Shown here in pieces: positions 35,037 to 44,563 of a stretch of 64,000 nucleotides of DNA; within the stretch, counting starts at the first letter, position 1; the number at the start of each line of letters is the position of its first letter. A program made the position numbers and the translations under genes. The DNA lies in NCBI RefSeq assembly GCF_014204945.1, contig NZ_JACHMN010000003.1, forward strand, positions 186,001 to 250,000, read 5' to 3'. The notes below the pieces were generated by a model that saw nothing but the letters and a program-made list of their open reading frames with translations, had not been told where the DNA came from and searched no databases. Source of the DNA: Allocatelliglobosispora scoriae. GTDB taxonomy: Bacteria > Actinomycetota > Actinomycetes > Mycobacteriales > Micromonosporaceae.

Positions 35037-35765
35037 GTGGCGCGGCGAAAGTTGGGGTTCTGGTCCCGATTTGCGGTGGCTCTGGTGAAGCCGCCGATGC
35101 TGGTCATGACGAAGCGCGACTGGCGCGGCATGGAGAACATCCCGGCCGAGGGCGGCATCATCCTCGTCGTCAACCACACCTCGCACGCCGATCCGTTCGT
35201 CGTGGCGCACTACATCTATGACAGCGGTCGCTGGCCGCAGTTCCTCGGCAAGATCGGTGTCTTCCGGATCCCGATCGCCGGCAAGATCCTCTACTGGTGC
35301 CACCAGATCCCGGTCGAGCGCGGCACGATCGATGCGGTCAAGGCGCTCAACGCGGCGGTCGAGGCGGTCAGGGGCGGCGGTGCCGCGGTGATCTACCCCG
35401 AGGGCACGATCACCCGCGAACCCGATCTCTGGCCGATGCGCGGCAAGACCGGCGCGGCCCGGCTGCGGCTGCTCACCGGTGCTCCGGTCATCCCGATCGT
35501 CGCCGAGGGCTGCGAGAACCTCTTCGACCCGCGTACCAAGAAGGTCTCCCTGAAGCCGCGGCGGCCGGTGACGGTCGTGACCGGTAAGCCGCTCGATCTC
35601 AGTAGGTGGGACGGCGCCGAGGCCAACGCCGCGACCCTGCACGAGATGACCGAGGCGATCATGTTGGGCCTGCGCGACCTGGTCGCGGAGGTACGCCAGG
35701 AGACCCCGCCTCCACTCTGGACGCCGTCGGCGCAACCGAATGATGAGAAGGCTGAGCAGGCATGA
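35037..35765 (+). CDS. plsC: 1-acyl-sn-glycerol-3-phosphate acyltransferase
   Basis: A 242-residue acyltransferase for the second acylation step of phosphatidate synthesis at the membrane. The catalytic NHTSHAD (HX4D) and the glycerol-phosphate-binding [15 protein letters not shown] are both present. GTG 35037 follows GGGAGG. The last four bases overlap gpsA (ATGA), so acyl acceptor supply and acylation are coupled. The last 30 residues are low complexity. Confidence 0.92.
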   Translation: MARRKLGFWSRFAVALVKPPMLVMTKRDWRGMENIPAEGGIILVVNHTSHADPFVVAHYIYDSGRWPQFLGKIGVFRIPIAGKILYWCHQIPVERGTIDAVKALNAAVEAVRGGGAAVIYPEGTITREPDLWPMRGKTGAARLRLLTGAPVIPIVAEGCENLFDPRTKKVSLKPRRPVTVVTGKPLDLSRWDGAEANAATLHEMTEAIMLGLRDLVAEVRQETPPPLWTPSAQPNDEKAEQA

Positions 35766-36754
35766 GAACCGCAGTGTTGGGTGCCGGATCCTGGGGCACG
35801 GCCTTCGCCAAGATCCTCGCCGACGCCGGAGGCGACGTCGCGCTCTGGGCCCGCCGTCCGGCGATCGCCGAGGCGATCCGATCCACCGGCTACAACCCCG
35901 ATTACCTGCCCGAGTGCCGGCTGCCGGAGCGGATCGCCGCCACCGCCGACCCGTTCGAGGCGCTGGAGAAGGCCGAGATCGTCGTGCTCGCCGTGCCGTC
36001 GCAGACCCTGCGGCGCAACCTCGCCGAGTGGGCCGGCCACATCCACCCCGATGCGACGCTCGTCTCCCTGATGAAGGGCATCGAGCTCGGCACCACCAAG
36101 CGGATGAGCGAGGTGATCGTCGAGACCGCCGGGGTCGCCGCCGACCGGGTCGCCGTCGTCTCCGGGCCCAACCTGGCGCCCGAGATCGCCCTGTCCCAGC
36201 CCGCCGCGACGGTCGTGGCCTGCACCGACATCGCCCGGGCCACGCTGGTGCAGAAGGCGATCACCACGCCCTACTTCCGGCCCTACACCAACGACGACGT
36301 CGTGGGGTGCGAGCTCGGTGGCGCGGTGAAGAACGTCATCGCCCTCGCCTACGGCATCGCCACCGCGATGGGGCTCGGCGACAACACCAAGGCGAGCCTC
36401 ATCACGCGCGGTCTCGCCGAGACGACCCGGCTCGGTGTCGCGCTCGACGCCGATCCGCTGACCTTCGCCGGTCTCGCCGGTCTCGGTGACCTCGTCGGCA
36501 CGTGCATGTCGCCGCTGTCGCGCAACCGGACCTTCGGCGAGCACCTCGGCCGAGGGCTGTCGCTGGAGCAGGCGCAGGCCGCCACGCGATACACCGCCGA
36601 GGGCGTCAAGAGCTGCCTGGCGATCCGCGACCTCGCCCGCTCCCTGCGGGTCGAGATGCCGATCACCGAACAGGTCGAGCGGGTGTGCCACGAAGGGGTG
36701 GCCCCGAAGATCGCTCTCGCCGCGCTGATGAGCCGCGAGACCAAGCCCGAATAA
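35762..36754 (+). CDS. gpsA: Glycerol-3-phosphate dehydrogenase [NAD(P)+]
   Basis: A 330-residue GpsA that reduces dihydroxyacetone phosphate to sn-glycerol 3-phosphate for phospholipids. The dinucleotide loop [19 protein letters not shown] is at the N-terminus. The catalytic lysine is in [15 protein letters not shown]. Later conserved parts are [15 protein letters not shown] and ARYTAEG-like [10 protein letters not shown]. It is translationally coupled to plsC. It corresponds to Rv2982c, next to ddl in mycobacteria. Confidence 0.95.
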   Translation: MRTAVLGAGSWGTAFAKILADAGGDVALWARRPAIAEAIRSTGYNPDYLPECRLPERIAATADPFEALEKAEIVVLAVPSQTLRRNLAEWAGHIHPDATLVSLMKGIELGTTKRMSEVIVETAGVAADRVAVVSGPNLAPEIALSQPAATVVACTDIARATLVQKAITTPYFRPYTNDDVVGCELGGAVKNVIALAYGIATAMGLGDNTKASLITRGLAETTRLGVALDADPLTFAGLAGLGDLVGTCMSPLSRNRTFGEHLGRGLSLEQAQAATRYTAEGVKSCLAIRDLARSLRVEMPITEQVERVCHEGVAPKIALAALMSRETKPE

Positions 36755-36763
36755 GAGGTCCGC

Positions 36764-37879
36764 ATGGACGATCTCGGTGACTCCACCCGCTGCGTGCACG
36801 CGGGCCAACCGGCAGCGGTGCCAGGCCAGCCGCTCGCGCCGGGTCCGGTCTTCGCCGCGCCCTTCCACCTGCACCCCAAGGGGGTCGAGTCCGGCGCCGA
36901 CGGATACGGGCGGATGGACAGCCCCAGCCGTCGGCTGCTCGAATCCGCGATCGGCGAGCTGGAGGGCGGCGACTGCCTCGTCTTCGGCAGCGGGCAGGCG
37001 GCGATCAACGCACTCCTCATGACCGTGCTGCGCCCCGGCGACACCCTGATGATGCCGAGCGACGGCTATTACAGCGTCCGGATCTTCGCTGCCACGACCC
37101 TGGCCGAGCTGGGCATCACCACGGTCGAGGTGCCGACTGCCGGGCCGTACCCATCGATGGACGGCGTGCGTCTCGTCCTGCTGGAGTCGCCCGCCAACCC
37201 GGGGCTCGACGTGGTCGACATCACCCGCGTGGCCCCGGCGGCCCACGCGGCCGGTGCCCTCGTCGCCGTCGACAACACGGCGGCGACCCCCCTGGGCCAG
37301 CGCCCGCTCGACCTCGGCGCGGACGTCTCGGTCGCGTCGGCGACGAAGGCGATCTCCGGCCACTCGGACCTGATCATGGGGTACGTGGCGACGCGCTCGC
37401 CCGAACTGCTCGCCGGGATGACGAAGTGGCGCACGCTCGCGGGCGGCATCAGCAGCCCTTTCGACGCCTGGCTCGCCCGGCGCTCGCTCTCCACGCTCGA
37501 TCTGCGGCTGCGCGCGCAGACCGCCAACGCCGCCGCGCTCGTCGAGGTGCTGCTCGCCGACCCCCTCGTCACCGGGGTGCGCTGGCCGGGGCTGCCGAGC
37601 GACCCGTCGTTCGAGATCGCGTCGCGGCAGATGCGCCGGATTCCGGGCATCGTCGGCTTCACGCTGCCGTCGGCGGACCACGTCGAGCAGTTCCTGCGGC
37701 ACAGCCGGTTCGTCGCGGCCGCCACCAGCTTCGGCGGCCTGCACACGAGCGCCGACCGCCGCGAGCAGTGGGGTGATTCGACCCCGCCGGGCTTCGTGCG
37801 CCTCTCCTGCGGCATCGAGGACGCGGCCGATCTTGTGGCAGATGTCCAGAGGGCGCTGTCCGCAACAAGAGCAGGGTAA
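36764..37879 (+). CDS. Cystathionine gamma-lyase/synthase-like PLP enzyme
   Basis: A 371-residue enzyme of the Cys/Met metabolism PLP family. The N-terminus [14 protein letters not shown] and the PLP lysine in [13 protein letters not shown] are typical; [12 protein letters not shown] binds the cofactor phosphate. It could split cystathionine to cysteine or act as a related gamma-lyase, and the sequence does not decide. It lies nine bases after gpsA and 11 before ddl on the same strand. In mycobacteria gpsA and ddl are directly adjacent, so this gene looks like an insertion into the conserved pair. Confidence 0.88.
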   Translation: MDDLGDSTRCVHAGQPAAVPGQPLAPGPVFAAPFHLHPKGVESGADGYGRMDSPSRRLLESAIGELEGGDCLVFGSGQAAINALLMTVLRPGDTLMMPSDGYYSVRIFAATTLAELGITTVEVPTAGPYPSMDGVRLVLLESPANPGLDVVDITRVAPAAHAAGALVAVDNTAATPLGQRPLDLGADVSVASATKAISGHSDLIMGYVATRSPELLAGMTKWRTLAGGISSPFDAWLARRSLSTLDLRLRAQTANAAALVEVLLADPLVTGVRWPGLPSDPSFEIASRQMRRIPGIVGFTLPSADHVEQFLRHSRFVAAATSFGGLHTSADRREQWGDSTPPGFVRLSCGIEDAADLVADVQRALSATRAG

Positions 37880-37890
37880 GGTCAACCGCC

Positions 37891-38994
37891 GTGAGCAGCA
37901 CTAGGAAAACCCGCGTCGCCGTGATCTTCGGCGGACGGAGCACCGAGCACGCCATCTCCTGCGTCAGCGCGGGGAGCATCCTCAACGCGCTCGACCCCGC
38001 CGAGTTCGAGGTGGTGCCGATCGGCATCACCAAGGCCGGACGCTGGGTCCTCACCAGCGGCGACCCGGCCCTGCTCGCGATCGGCGCCGGTCAGGCCCTG
38101 CCGGAGATCACCGCCGCCGCCGGATCCGCCGTCGTGCTCCCCGCGGACCCGACCGGCCACGACGTGATCCTGCTGGAGCCCGTCGACGGCCCGGCCGCGC
38201 TCGCCTCCGTGGACGTCGTCTTCCCCGCGCTGCACGGCGCCTATGGCGAGGACGGCACCATCCAGGGCCTGCTGGAGATGGCGGGCATCCCCTATGTCGG
38301 GGCCAACGTCTTCGCCTCGGCGGCGGCGATGGACAAGGAGTTCACCAAGAAGCTCGCGATCGCCGACGGCATTCCCGTCGGGCCCTACGCGGTGCTCCGG
38401 GCCGGGCAGTCGCTCAGCCAGGAGGACCGCGACCGGCTCGGCCTGCCCGTCTTCGTCAAGCCGTCCCGGGCCGGTTCCAGCTTCGGCATCACCCGGGTCA
38501 CCTCCTGGGACGACCTCGACGCCGCCGTCGCGACCGCCCGCGCCATCGACCCGAAGGTGCTGGTCGAGGCCGCGATCATCGGTCGCGAGATCGAGTGCGG
38601 CGTGCTGGAGGGCGAGCACGGCGGCGAGCCCGAGGCGTCGGCGCTGGCGGAGGTGCGTGTCGTCTCCGGACACGACTTCTACGACTTCGAGGCGAAATAC
38701 CTGGACGACTCCTGCGAATTCGACATCCCCGCACCGCTGCCCGACCACGTCACGGCACGGGTGCAGGAGCTGGCGAAGCGGACGTTCAACGCCCTCGACT
38801 GCGCGGGCCTGGGGCGGGTCGACTTCTTCGTCACCCCCGACCTGGAGATCTACCTGAACGAGATCAACACGATGCCCGGCTTCACCGCGACCTCGATGTT
38901 CCCGAGGATGTGGGCCGCGAGCGGCATCGAATACCCGAAGCTCGTCACCCGCCTCATCCGCACCGCCCTCCGCCGCGGCACCGGCCTCCACTGA
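37891..38994 (+). CDS. ddl: D-alanine-D-alanine ligase
   Basis: A 367-residue ATP-grasp ligase that makes the D-Ala-D-Ala end of peptidoglycan precursors. The N-terminus [19 protein letters not shown], the middle [17 protein letters not shown], the loop [15 protein letters not shown] and the C-terminal [17 protein letters not shown] are all family signatures. It is full length. GTG 37891 is the start. An AATTCGCG repeat begins eight bases after the stop. Confidence 0.95.
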   Translation: MSSTRKTRVAVIFGGRSTEHAISCVSAGSILNALDPAEFEVVPIGITKAGRWVLTSGDPALLAIGAGQALPEITAAAGSAVVLPADPTGHDVILLEPVDGPAALASVDVVFPALHGAYGEDGTIQGLLEMAGIPYVGANVFASAAAMDKEFTKKLAIADGIPVGPYAVLRAGQSLSQEDRDRLGLPVFVKPSRAGSSFGITRVTSWDDLDAAVATARAIDPKVLVEAAIIGREIECGVLEGEHGGEPEASALAEVRVVSGHDFYDFEAKYLDDSCEFDIPAPLPDHVTARVQELAKRTFNALDCAGLGRVDFFVTPDLEIYLNEINTMPGFTATSMFPRMWAASGIEYPKLVTRLIRTALRRGTGLH

Positions 38995-39002
38995 CCGCAG
39001 AA

Positions 39003-39080
39003 AATTCGCGTTGATCAAGGGAAGACTCGCCGCATATCGGGCACCCCGGATGGCGAGTCTTCCCTTGATCAACGCGAATT
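39003..39080. repeat. AATTCGCG palindromic repeat, copy 2
   Basis: The same 78-bp element as at 34808, in the same orientation, here with perfect arms of 29 bases. Its right arm carries the last codons and TGA stop of the minus-strand DUF559-like gene (stop at 39069-39071, tail NSR). With copy 3 it brackets that gene in mirror orientation. Confidence 0.9.
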
Positions 39081-40022
39081 ACGGGGAGGGCGGCCCCGGC
39101 CGCGGCGAGGTGGCGGCGGGGGAGGGGTCCAGCCGCGCGAGGTGAGAGCGCTGCTCACTCTTCCGATGAGGGTACGACTGCCGTCACGCAGGTCCTGGCT
39201 GGATGCCCTGATGATGAGCCAGCCTGCTGCGGCGAGGGCCGAGTAGCGGTTGACGTCGAGCTCGAACTGCGCCCGCTCGGCGTGCTGGCGGCCCTCGTAC
39301 TCCACGGCCACCTGGTAATCCGGCCAAGGCAGATCCGGGTGCACCACGAGTCCGCCGACCTGGACCGCAGCCCCCGGCGTCGGAGCGGGCAGCCGACGGT
39401 CGTGGAACCGCAGGCGCAGGACACTCTCCGGCGGCGATGCTGCGACACCGTTGAGCAGCGGAGCTATCTCGCGAGCGATGCGCACCCCGCGGACGCGCTG
39501 CGCGGTGAGCAGCCGCTCCTGGATCGCCTCGATCGTGGTCAGTCCCCGCCGCAGGAGGGCGTCGCCCAGGACGATCAGCTGCTCCCGATCGCAGCGGCCG
39601 GCGATGTCGAGGAAGAGCCGTTCCGGGCTCGTCACCCGGACATCGCGCTCCCGCCAGACGTCATACTCCGACAGCCCGGCGACGTGCGTGACGAACTCCT
39701 GGCGTTGGATCGCCGGCTCGTACGGGTCGCTGGTGATGTGCAGTCGGGGATCGCGATATCGCCCGTCGACGGGTACGCCGTACCACCGCTGCGCCGACTC
39801 GTGGCTCAGTGCCGCATAAGGCGAGGCCAATTCGAGCAGCGTGACGATGAGATCGTCATGGCTGAAGTCGGACCCGTCCGGGAAGAGCCAGGTGTCATAG
39901 GCGAGGTGCACCAGCCCGGCTCGCTCGAATTGACTGCGCTGGATCCCGTACCACGTGTAGAACTCAGATCGAAAAGCGGTCCCCGCCACCACCGCAGGCA
40001 ACCGCGAAAGCATCTCCCCCAC
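39069..40022 (-). CDS. DUF559/Vsr-like predicted nuclease with AbiEi-type N-terminus
   Basis: A protein of about 317 residues. The N-terminal 200 residues resemble the AbiEi-type winged-helix region found in many actinobacterial proteins of this kind (TAFRSEFYTWYGIQRSQFER, YAALSHESAQRWYGVPV). The C-terminal part has a PD-(D/E)XK-like nuclease core: WPDYQVAVEYEGRQH followed by FELDVNRYSALAAAGWLIIR. A role in defence or DNA processing is often supposed for the family but not shown. The end is low complexity (PPPPPPRRGRGRPP), and the final NSR and stop come from the flanking repeat. GTG 40022 or ATG 40013 are possible starts. No partner toxin gene is seen. Confidence 0.75.
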   Translation of the reverse strand: MGEMLSRLPAVVAGTAFRSEFYTWYGIQRSQFERAGLVHLAYDTWLFPDGSDFSHDDLIVTLLELASPYAALSHESAQRWYGVPVDGRYRDPRLHITSDPYEPAIQRQEFVTHVAGLSEYDVWRERDVRVTSPERLFLDIAGRCDREQLIVLGDALLRRGLTTIEAIQERLLTAQRVRGVRIAREIAPLLNGVAASPPESVLRLRFHDRRLPAPTPGAAVQVGGLVVHPDLPWPDYQVAVEYEGRQHAERAQFELDVNRYSALAAAGWLIIRASSQDLRDGSRTLIGRVSSALTSRGWTPPPPPPRRGRGRPPRNSR

Positions 40023-40059
40023 GCGGCCACCCTGCCGCGCGCTGCCGGTCGCGCGCAAC

Positions 40060-40137
40060 AATTCGCGTTGATCAAGGGAAGACTCACCATCGGGGGTGCC
40101 CGATATGCGGCGAGTCTTCCCTTGATCAACGCGAATT
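40060..40137. repeat. AATTCGCG palindromic repeat, copy 3 (inverted)
   Basis: The same element in the opposite orientation (loop reads GGGGGTGCCCGATATGC), with 26-base perfect arms. It lies between the stop of the minus-strand GNAT gene and the start of the DUF559-like gene. Copies 2 and 3 therefore form mirror-image ends around that gene, 1135 bp apart from outer edge to outer edge. Confidence 0.9.
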
Positions 40138-40160
40138 ATGGGGCTTACAGAGCTACCGAG

Positions 40161-40625
40161 CTAAAGGGGGCGGCCGTAGCTGCGGACGCCCTCGGTGTCC
40201 TTGTAGTGGCCGAAGTGGGGGATGGGGACGTAGCCCAACTTCTCGTAGAGGGCCATCGCCTCTGGCTGGGCGTGGCCGGTCTCCAGGATCATCCTGGTGC
40301 GGCCGTGGTCCTTCGCGTTCTGCTCGATCGCCCGCATCAGGGTGGTCGCCACGCCGGTGTTGCGGGCCTCGGGAGCGGCGAAGAGACGCTTGACCTCCGC
40401 CGTCGTCTCGTCATCGCCGTGGCTGCGCCAGCCCACGCAGCCGACCGGGGTGCCGTCGAGGTAGGCCACGAGGAAGCCGCCGTCCGGCGGGTCGAACTCG
40501 AAGCTCTCGATCCGCGTCTGGTCCGGGCCGCCGTAGCGCACCGTCTGGTCTGCATAGATCGCCTCGACTAGGCGTTGTACGACGGCCGATCCGTACCTCA
40601 TCGGCCTGATCTCGATCTCACTCAC
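40161..40625 (-). CDS. GNAT family N-acetyltransferase
   Basis: A 154-residue acetyltransferase. Signatures are EIRPMRYGSAVVQRLVEAIY at the N-terminus, VKRLFAAPEARNTGVATTLM (acetyl-CoA loop region) and TGHAQPEAMALYEKLGYVPI. The substrate is unknown. GTG 40625 overlaps the thiL stop by four bases (GTGA), so it is translated with thiL. In mycobacteria a uracil-DNA glycosylase gene sits near thiL; this gene occupies a comparable place here. Confidence 0.9.
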   Translation of the reverse strand: MSEIEIRPMRYGSAVVQRLVEAIYADQTVRYGGPDQTRIESFEFDPPDGGFLVAYLDGTPVGCVGWRSHGDDETTAEVKRLFAAPEARNTGVATTLMRAIEQNAKDHGRTRMILETGHAQPEAMALYEKLGYVPIPHFGHYKDTEGVRSYGRPL

Positions 40626-41620
40626 GAGGCGTGAGGATACCGAGAATTGTGATCTTTGGTGAAGTGATCCCAGCCGACAGGCCCCTTCCACGTCCTGCCG
40701 TCCACGGTCACCTCCGGCGTGCCGACCGCCGGATGCACCCTGCCGATCGCCGTCCAGCCGATCGGCAGCTCCACCGAGGCCGGGAAGGTGGCGGCGAAGG
40801 CGTGGTCGTCGCCGCCGGCCAGGATCCAGTGGTGCACGTCGCAGCCCAGGGCCATCGCGGCGTCGCGCATCTGCCCCGGGACGTCGAACGCGTCCCGGTG
40901 CACGTCGAGCCGGACGTTGCTCGCCGCGGCGATGTGCCCGAGATCGCCGAGGAGCCCGTCCGATACGTCGATCATCGAGGTGGCGCCCGCGACGGCGGCG
41001 AGCGGGCCGGCCGGGTAGGGCACGACGGGACGGCGATAGGCGTCGACGAGGAGTTTCGGCGTACGGAACCCTCGGGAGAGCACCGTGTAGCCGGCGGCGG
41101 CGAAGCCGAGCCGACCGGCGAGCGCGATCGTGTCGCCGGCCTGGGCACCGCTGCGGGTGACGGGCGCGCGCCCGGCCAGATCGCCCAGGGCGGTGACGGA
41201 GATCATCAGCAGGGGAGAAGACGTGGTGTCGCCCCCGACGACGCTGGCGCCCACCAGGGCGGCTTCCTCGGCCAAGCCCTCGGCGAGCTCCTCCGCCCAG
41301 TCGAGCGGTGTGTCGGGCGGCGCGCAGAGCGCGACGAGCAGCGCGGTGGGCGTGGCCCCCATCGCGGCGACGTCGGCGAGGTTGGCGGCGGCGGCCCGGT
41401 GGCCGATATCGGCGGCCTCGCACCAGTCGCGCCGGAAGTGTCGGCCCTCGACCATGGCGTCGGTGCAGGCCACGACCCTTCCGTCGGGGGCGCTGACGAC
41501 CGCCGCGTCATCACCGGGGCCGAGCAGGCTCGTCTCGCCCTGTGGCATCCGGGCGGTGATGCGGGCGATCATGCCGAACTCGCCGGCCCCGCTCAGGCTG
41601 TTGTCGCGGCTCACTCGCAT
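40622..41620 (-). CDS. thiL: Thiamine-monophosphate kinase
   Basis: A 332-residue ThiL that phosphorylates thiamine monophosphate to the active diphosphate. It belongs to the AIR synthase-like fold. Signatures are SLLGPGDDAAVVSAPDG, VGGDTTSSPLLMISVTALG and SMIDVSDGLLGDLGHIA, the last carrying Mg/ATP-binding Asp residues. ATG 41620 lies five bases after GGGGGAG. The frame extends upstream but that part is antisense to the next gene's leader. The downstream GNAT gene overlaps it by four bases. Confidence 0.93.
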   Translation of the reverse strand: MRVSRDNSLSGAGEFGMIARITARMPQGETSLLGPGDDAAVVSAPDGRVVACTDAMVEGRHFRRDWCEAADIGHRAAAANLADVAAMGATPTALLVALCAPPDTPLDWAEELAEGLAEEAALVGASVVGGDTTSSPLLMISVTALGDLAGRAPVTRSGAQAGDTIALAGRLGFAAAGYTVLSRGFRTPKLLVDAYRRPVVPYPAGPLAAVAGATSMIDVSDGLLGDLGHIAAASNVRLDVHRDAFDVPGQMRDAAMALGCDVHHWILAGGDDHAFAATFPASVELPIGWTAIGRVHPAVGTPEVTVDGRTWKGPVGWDHFTKDHNSRYPHAS

Positions 41621-41721
41621 TGATCTCCCCCGGACACCCGAGCAGCGATACCCATCAGGTGCGGTACCTTCACTTTCTGGCAACACAATCGCAGCGCAGG
41701 TGCGGGAAAAGGAGTCGTGTC

Positions 41722-41955
41722 GTGGTTCACGCCTACATCCTGATTCAGACGGAGGTCGGGAAGGCACGTGACGTGGCCGCGGCGATCGAGTCGATCGCCG
41801 GAGTTGCCCGCGTCGACGCTGTGACCGGCCCCTACGATGTGGTCGTTTTTGCTGAGGCGCCCAACGTGGACGAGCTGGGACGCTTGATCCTGAGCAACGT
41901 GCAGACCGTCGCGGGGATCACGCGTACGCTGACCTGCTCGGTGGTCCGTCTGTGA
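41722..41955 (+). CDS. Lrp/AsnC ligand-binding (RAM) domain protein
   Basis: A 77-residue stand-alone RAM domain without a DNA-binding part: VHAYILIQTEVGKARDVAAA, then VDAVTGPYDVVVFAEAPNVD, ending TLTCSVVRL. Such proteins bind amino acids or modulate other regulators. GTG 41722 follows AAGGAG by seven bases; the frame runs on upstream but into the thiL leader. The last four bases overlap the DUF3515 gene (GTGA). The gene is divergent from thiL. Confidence 0.88.
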   Translation: MVHAYILIQTEVGKARDVAAAIESIAGVARVDAVTGPYDVVVFAEAPNVDELGRLILSNVQTVAGITRTLTCSVVRL

Positions 41956-42491
41956 CATCGCTCTCCCCGAGGCTGCTCGCCTCGATCGTCGCCGTGCCCG
42001 TGGCGGTCGTCACGGGCGCCATCGTGTTCCAGCAGCTCCAGCCGGCCGACGCGGGTGCGCAGGCACCCGCTCCGCAGGCCACCGGCCCGGTCACCGTCGC
42101 CGCGGCCACCCTCACCGAGCGCCAGGCCACCGTCTGCCGCGCGCTCACCGCCCGCCTGCCGGAGAAGCTCGGCCAGGCTGTTCGCCGACCCGTCACCGCA
42201 GGTCACGAGCAGAACGCCGCCTATGGGGACCCGGCCTCGGTGCTCGAGTGCGGCGTCGCGAAGCCGCAGATCGGCATGACCGACTTCCTCGTCTCCATGA
42301 ACGGTGTCTGCTGGCATTCGGTGACCGGCAGCGGCAAGACGATCTGGACGACGATCGACCGCGAGGTGCCGGTCCGGGTCACCGTGCCCGGCCCGATGGA
42401 GGGCGCCGCGCAGCAGGTCGTGCCCTTCGCCACCACGATCGCGACGACGGTCCCCTCAACGAGCGAGAAGCTGCCCTCCGGCTGCTTCTGA
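41952..42491 (+). CDS. DUF3515 family membrane-anchored protein
   Basis: A 179-residue protein with an N-terminal signal/anchor helix (LLASIVAVPVAVVTGAIVF). The extracytoplasmic part begins TVCRALTARLPEKL and contains EQNAAYGDPASVLECGV and MNGVCWHSV; paired cysteines suggest a disulphide. This is the DUF3515 pattern (Rv2980-like), found near ddl and thiL in actinomycetes. The function is unknown; the neighbourhood hints at the cell envelope. It is translationally coupled to the RAM-domain gene. Confidence 0.85.
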   Translation: MTSLSPRLLASIVAVPVAVVTGAIVFQQLQPADAGAQAPAPQATGPVTVAAATLTERQATVCRALTARLPEKLGQAVRRPVTAGHEQNAAYGDPASVLECGVAKPQIGMTDFLVSMNGVCWHSVTGSGKTIWTTIDREVPVRVTVPGPMEGAAQQVVPFATTIATTVPSTSEKLPSGCF

Positions 42492-42526
42492 GCACGCCCG
42501 CGTAAGCGGCAGCAAGCCCGCATAAA

Positions 42527-42558
42527 CGAAAACCCCCGGCGCGAGCCGGGGGTTTTCG
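42527..42558. terminator. Terminator between convergent DUF3515 and rpmB genes
   Basis: Perfect 14-base arms CGAAAACCCCCGGC / GCCGGGGGTTTTCG with a GCGA loop. The A run before and the T run after the stem let it work in both directions. Confidence 0.92.
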
Positions 42559-42572
42559 ATCGCTGTGGTGCC

Positions 42573-42764
42573 TCAGGCGCGGGTTACCTTACCGGCCTTG
42601 ATGCACGAGGTGCAGGCCTGCACCTTGCGGGTGTTGCCGCCACCGGCCGGAGTGCGCACCGTCTGGATGTTGGGGTTCCAGCGACGGTTGGTCCGCCGGT
42701 GCGAGTGGGACACGTTGTGGCCGAAGCCCGGCCGCTTGTCACAGACATCGCACACGCTAGACAC
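42573..42764 (-). CDS. rpmB: Large ribosomal subunit protein bL28
   Basis: A 63-residue L28: [34 protein letters not shown] and [12 protein letters not shown]. The two CxxC pairs make this the zinc-binding type; actinomycetes often carry a second, cysteine-free copy used under zinc starvation. It starts with GTG 42764 and is divergent from the DAK2 gene, as in mycobacteria. The 250-base spacer to 43012 holds no other gene. Confidence 0.97.
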   Translation of the reverse strand: MSSVCDVCDKRPGFGHNVSHSHRRTNRRWNPNIQTVRTPAGGGNTRKVQACTSCIKAGKVTRA

Positions 42765-43012
42765 GGGATACTCCTGAGATAAGTCGATAGGTCATGCCCG
42801 CACGGCGGGCGACCCGGCCAGGTTACCTGACCGACCCTGCTCCTGCCCAATCGGGCAGCGGGCGTCCGGAAAGCATAGCGTGCCGCCCGCAGGCCCTTCC
42901 AGCGGCCGGACCTGTCGGTCCCGAGCCGAGCGATGGCCCGCACCTCAGGAGTGGCCAACCCGAGGCCGCCGCAGACACGTGATCCGCCGATGTTGGCTCT
43001 ACGCTAGTGGGC

Positions 43013-44563
43013 GTGACGGAGGCATCCCGGGTGACGTTCGACGCTGCGGTCGCGCGACGGTGGGCCGATCGAGCCGTGATCGCGCTGGAGCGGCACCGCG
43101 ACGAGATCGACGAGCTCAACGTCTATCCCGTCCCCGACGGCGACACCGGCACCAACATGCTGCTCACCATGGCCGCCGCCCGCGACGGTGCCGACGGTGC
43201 CGAGGATTTCTGGGACGCGCTGGCCCACGGTGCGCTGCTCGGCGCCCGGGGCAACTCCGGCGTGATCCTGGCCCAGCTCCTGCGCGGCCTCGCCGACGGG
43301 ATGACCGGCGGCGACCTCGCCGCCGCGCTCAAGGTGGCCGCCCGGGCGGCCCGCTCCGCCGTCTCCCGCCCCGTCGAGGGCACCATCCTCACCGTCGCGG
43401 ACGCAGCGGCGCTCGCCGCTGCCGGTGACGACGACCCGACGATCGCCCTCGCCGCCGCACGGGCCGCCGCCGAGGCGCTCGCCCGGACACCGGAGCAGCT
43501 TCCGGCGCTCGCCGCCGCCGGTGTCGTCGACGCGGGCGGCCGAGGCCTCGTGGTGGTCCTGGAGGCGCTCGCCGCCGAGCTCTCCGGCGAGGAAATCGAG
43601 TCCTCCCCGCCGCCCCGGCTCGCCGCGTCCGTCCGTCCGGCCGCCGCGGCCGCGGAGGAGACGACGAGCTTCGGCTACGAGGTGCAGTATCTGCTCGACG
43701 CCGAACCCGACGCCGTCGACCTGCTCGGGAGCACCCTGGACCTGCTCGGCGACTCGCTCGTCATCGTGGGCGGCCCGAAGACCTGGCGGGTGCACGTGCA
43801 CGTCGCCGACGTCGGTGGCGCGATCGAGGCGGGCGTGCGGGCCGGGCGGCCCTACCAGATCGGGGTGACGGACCTGTCGGTGCAGGTCGCGGGGCGCCGG
43901 TGCCTGGATCCCGACGCTCGCGGGGTGGTCGTCGTCGCCAACGGTGCGGGGCTCGCCTCGCTCTTCGAGGGGGAGGGCAGCATCACGGTCGCGGCGAATC
44001 CGTCGACCGGTGAGGTGCTCGCCGCGATCCGCCGGGCCGCCGCCGGGCGTGTCGTCGTGCTCCCCAACGACCCGAACACCCAGGCGGTCGCCGTCGCCGC
44101 CGCCAACGAGGCCTATCACGAGGGCGTGAAGGTACGCGTGGTGCCGACGAAGTCGCCGGTCCAGGCGCTTGCGGCCCTCGCCGTCCGCGATCCGGACCGC
44201 CGCTTCGAGGACGACGTCATCGCGATGGCCGAAGCGGCGAGCGCCTGCCGCTTCGCCGAGGTGACCACCGCGTCCCGCGAGGCGCTGACGATGGCCGGGC
44301 ACTGCCGTCCCGGTGACGTGATCGCCCTGGTCGGCGGCGAGGTGCACCTGATCGGCGAGGAGCTCGTGGGCGTCTGCACCGATCTGCTGGACCGGCTGCT
44401 CGGCGGTGGCGGCGAGATCGTCACCCTGCTGCTGGGCGCGGGCGCCCCGGCCGACCTCGCCGATGACCTGCGGACCCACCTCGCCGGCACCTGGCCCTAT
44501 GTCGAGGTCCAGTGCTATGACGCGGGTCAGCCGCACTATCCGCTGATCGTGGGGGTCGAGTGA
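43013..44563 (+). CDS. DAK2 domain protein, fatty-acid-kinase-like
   Basis: A 516-residue protein of the FakA/YloV type. The N-terminal DAK2 (DhaL-like) domain has NVYPVPDGDTGTNMLLT, whose aspartates bind Mg-ATP, and LLGARGNSGVILAQLLRG. The C-terminal part contains a DegV-linked domain (GVVVVANGAGLASLFEGEG, VVVLPNDPNTQAVAVAAANE). In Firmicutes FakA phosphorylates fatty acids bound by FakB; here that is inferred. GTG 43013 or 43007 may be the start. Its last four bases overlap recG (GTGA), matching Rv2974c-Rv2973c. Confidence 0.88.
   Translation: MTEASRVTFDAAVARRWADRAVIALERHRDEIDELNVYPVPDGDTGTNMLLTMAAARDGADGAEDFWDALAHGALLGARGNSGVILAQLLRGLADGMTGGDLAAALKVAARAARSAVSRPVEGTILTVADAAALAAAGDDDPTIALAAARAAAEALARTPEQLPALAAAGVVDAGGRGLVVVLEALAAELSGEEIESSPPPRLAASVRPAAAAAEETTSFGYEVQYLLDAEPDAVDLLGSTLDLLGDSLVIVGGPKTWRVHVHVADVGGAIEAGVRAGRPYQIGVTDLSVQVAGRRCLDPDARGVVVVANGAGLASLFEGEGSITVAANPSTGEVLAAIRRAAAGRVVVLPNDPNTQAVAVAAANEAYHEGVKVRVVPTKSPVQALAALAVRDPDRRFEDDVIAMAEAASACRFAEVTTASREALTMAGHCRPGDVIALVGGEVHLIGEELVGVCTDLLDRLLGGGGEIVTLLLGAGAPADLADDLRTHLAGTWPYVEVQCYDAGQPHYPLIVGVE

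Noticed and set aside
35393-37885. An 830-codon minus-strand frame opposite plsC, gpsA and the PLP lyase
   Set aside because: The plus-strand genes are coupled and carry family signatures; the minus frame is low complexity.
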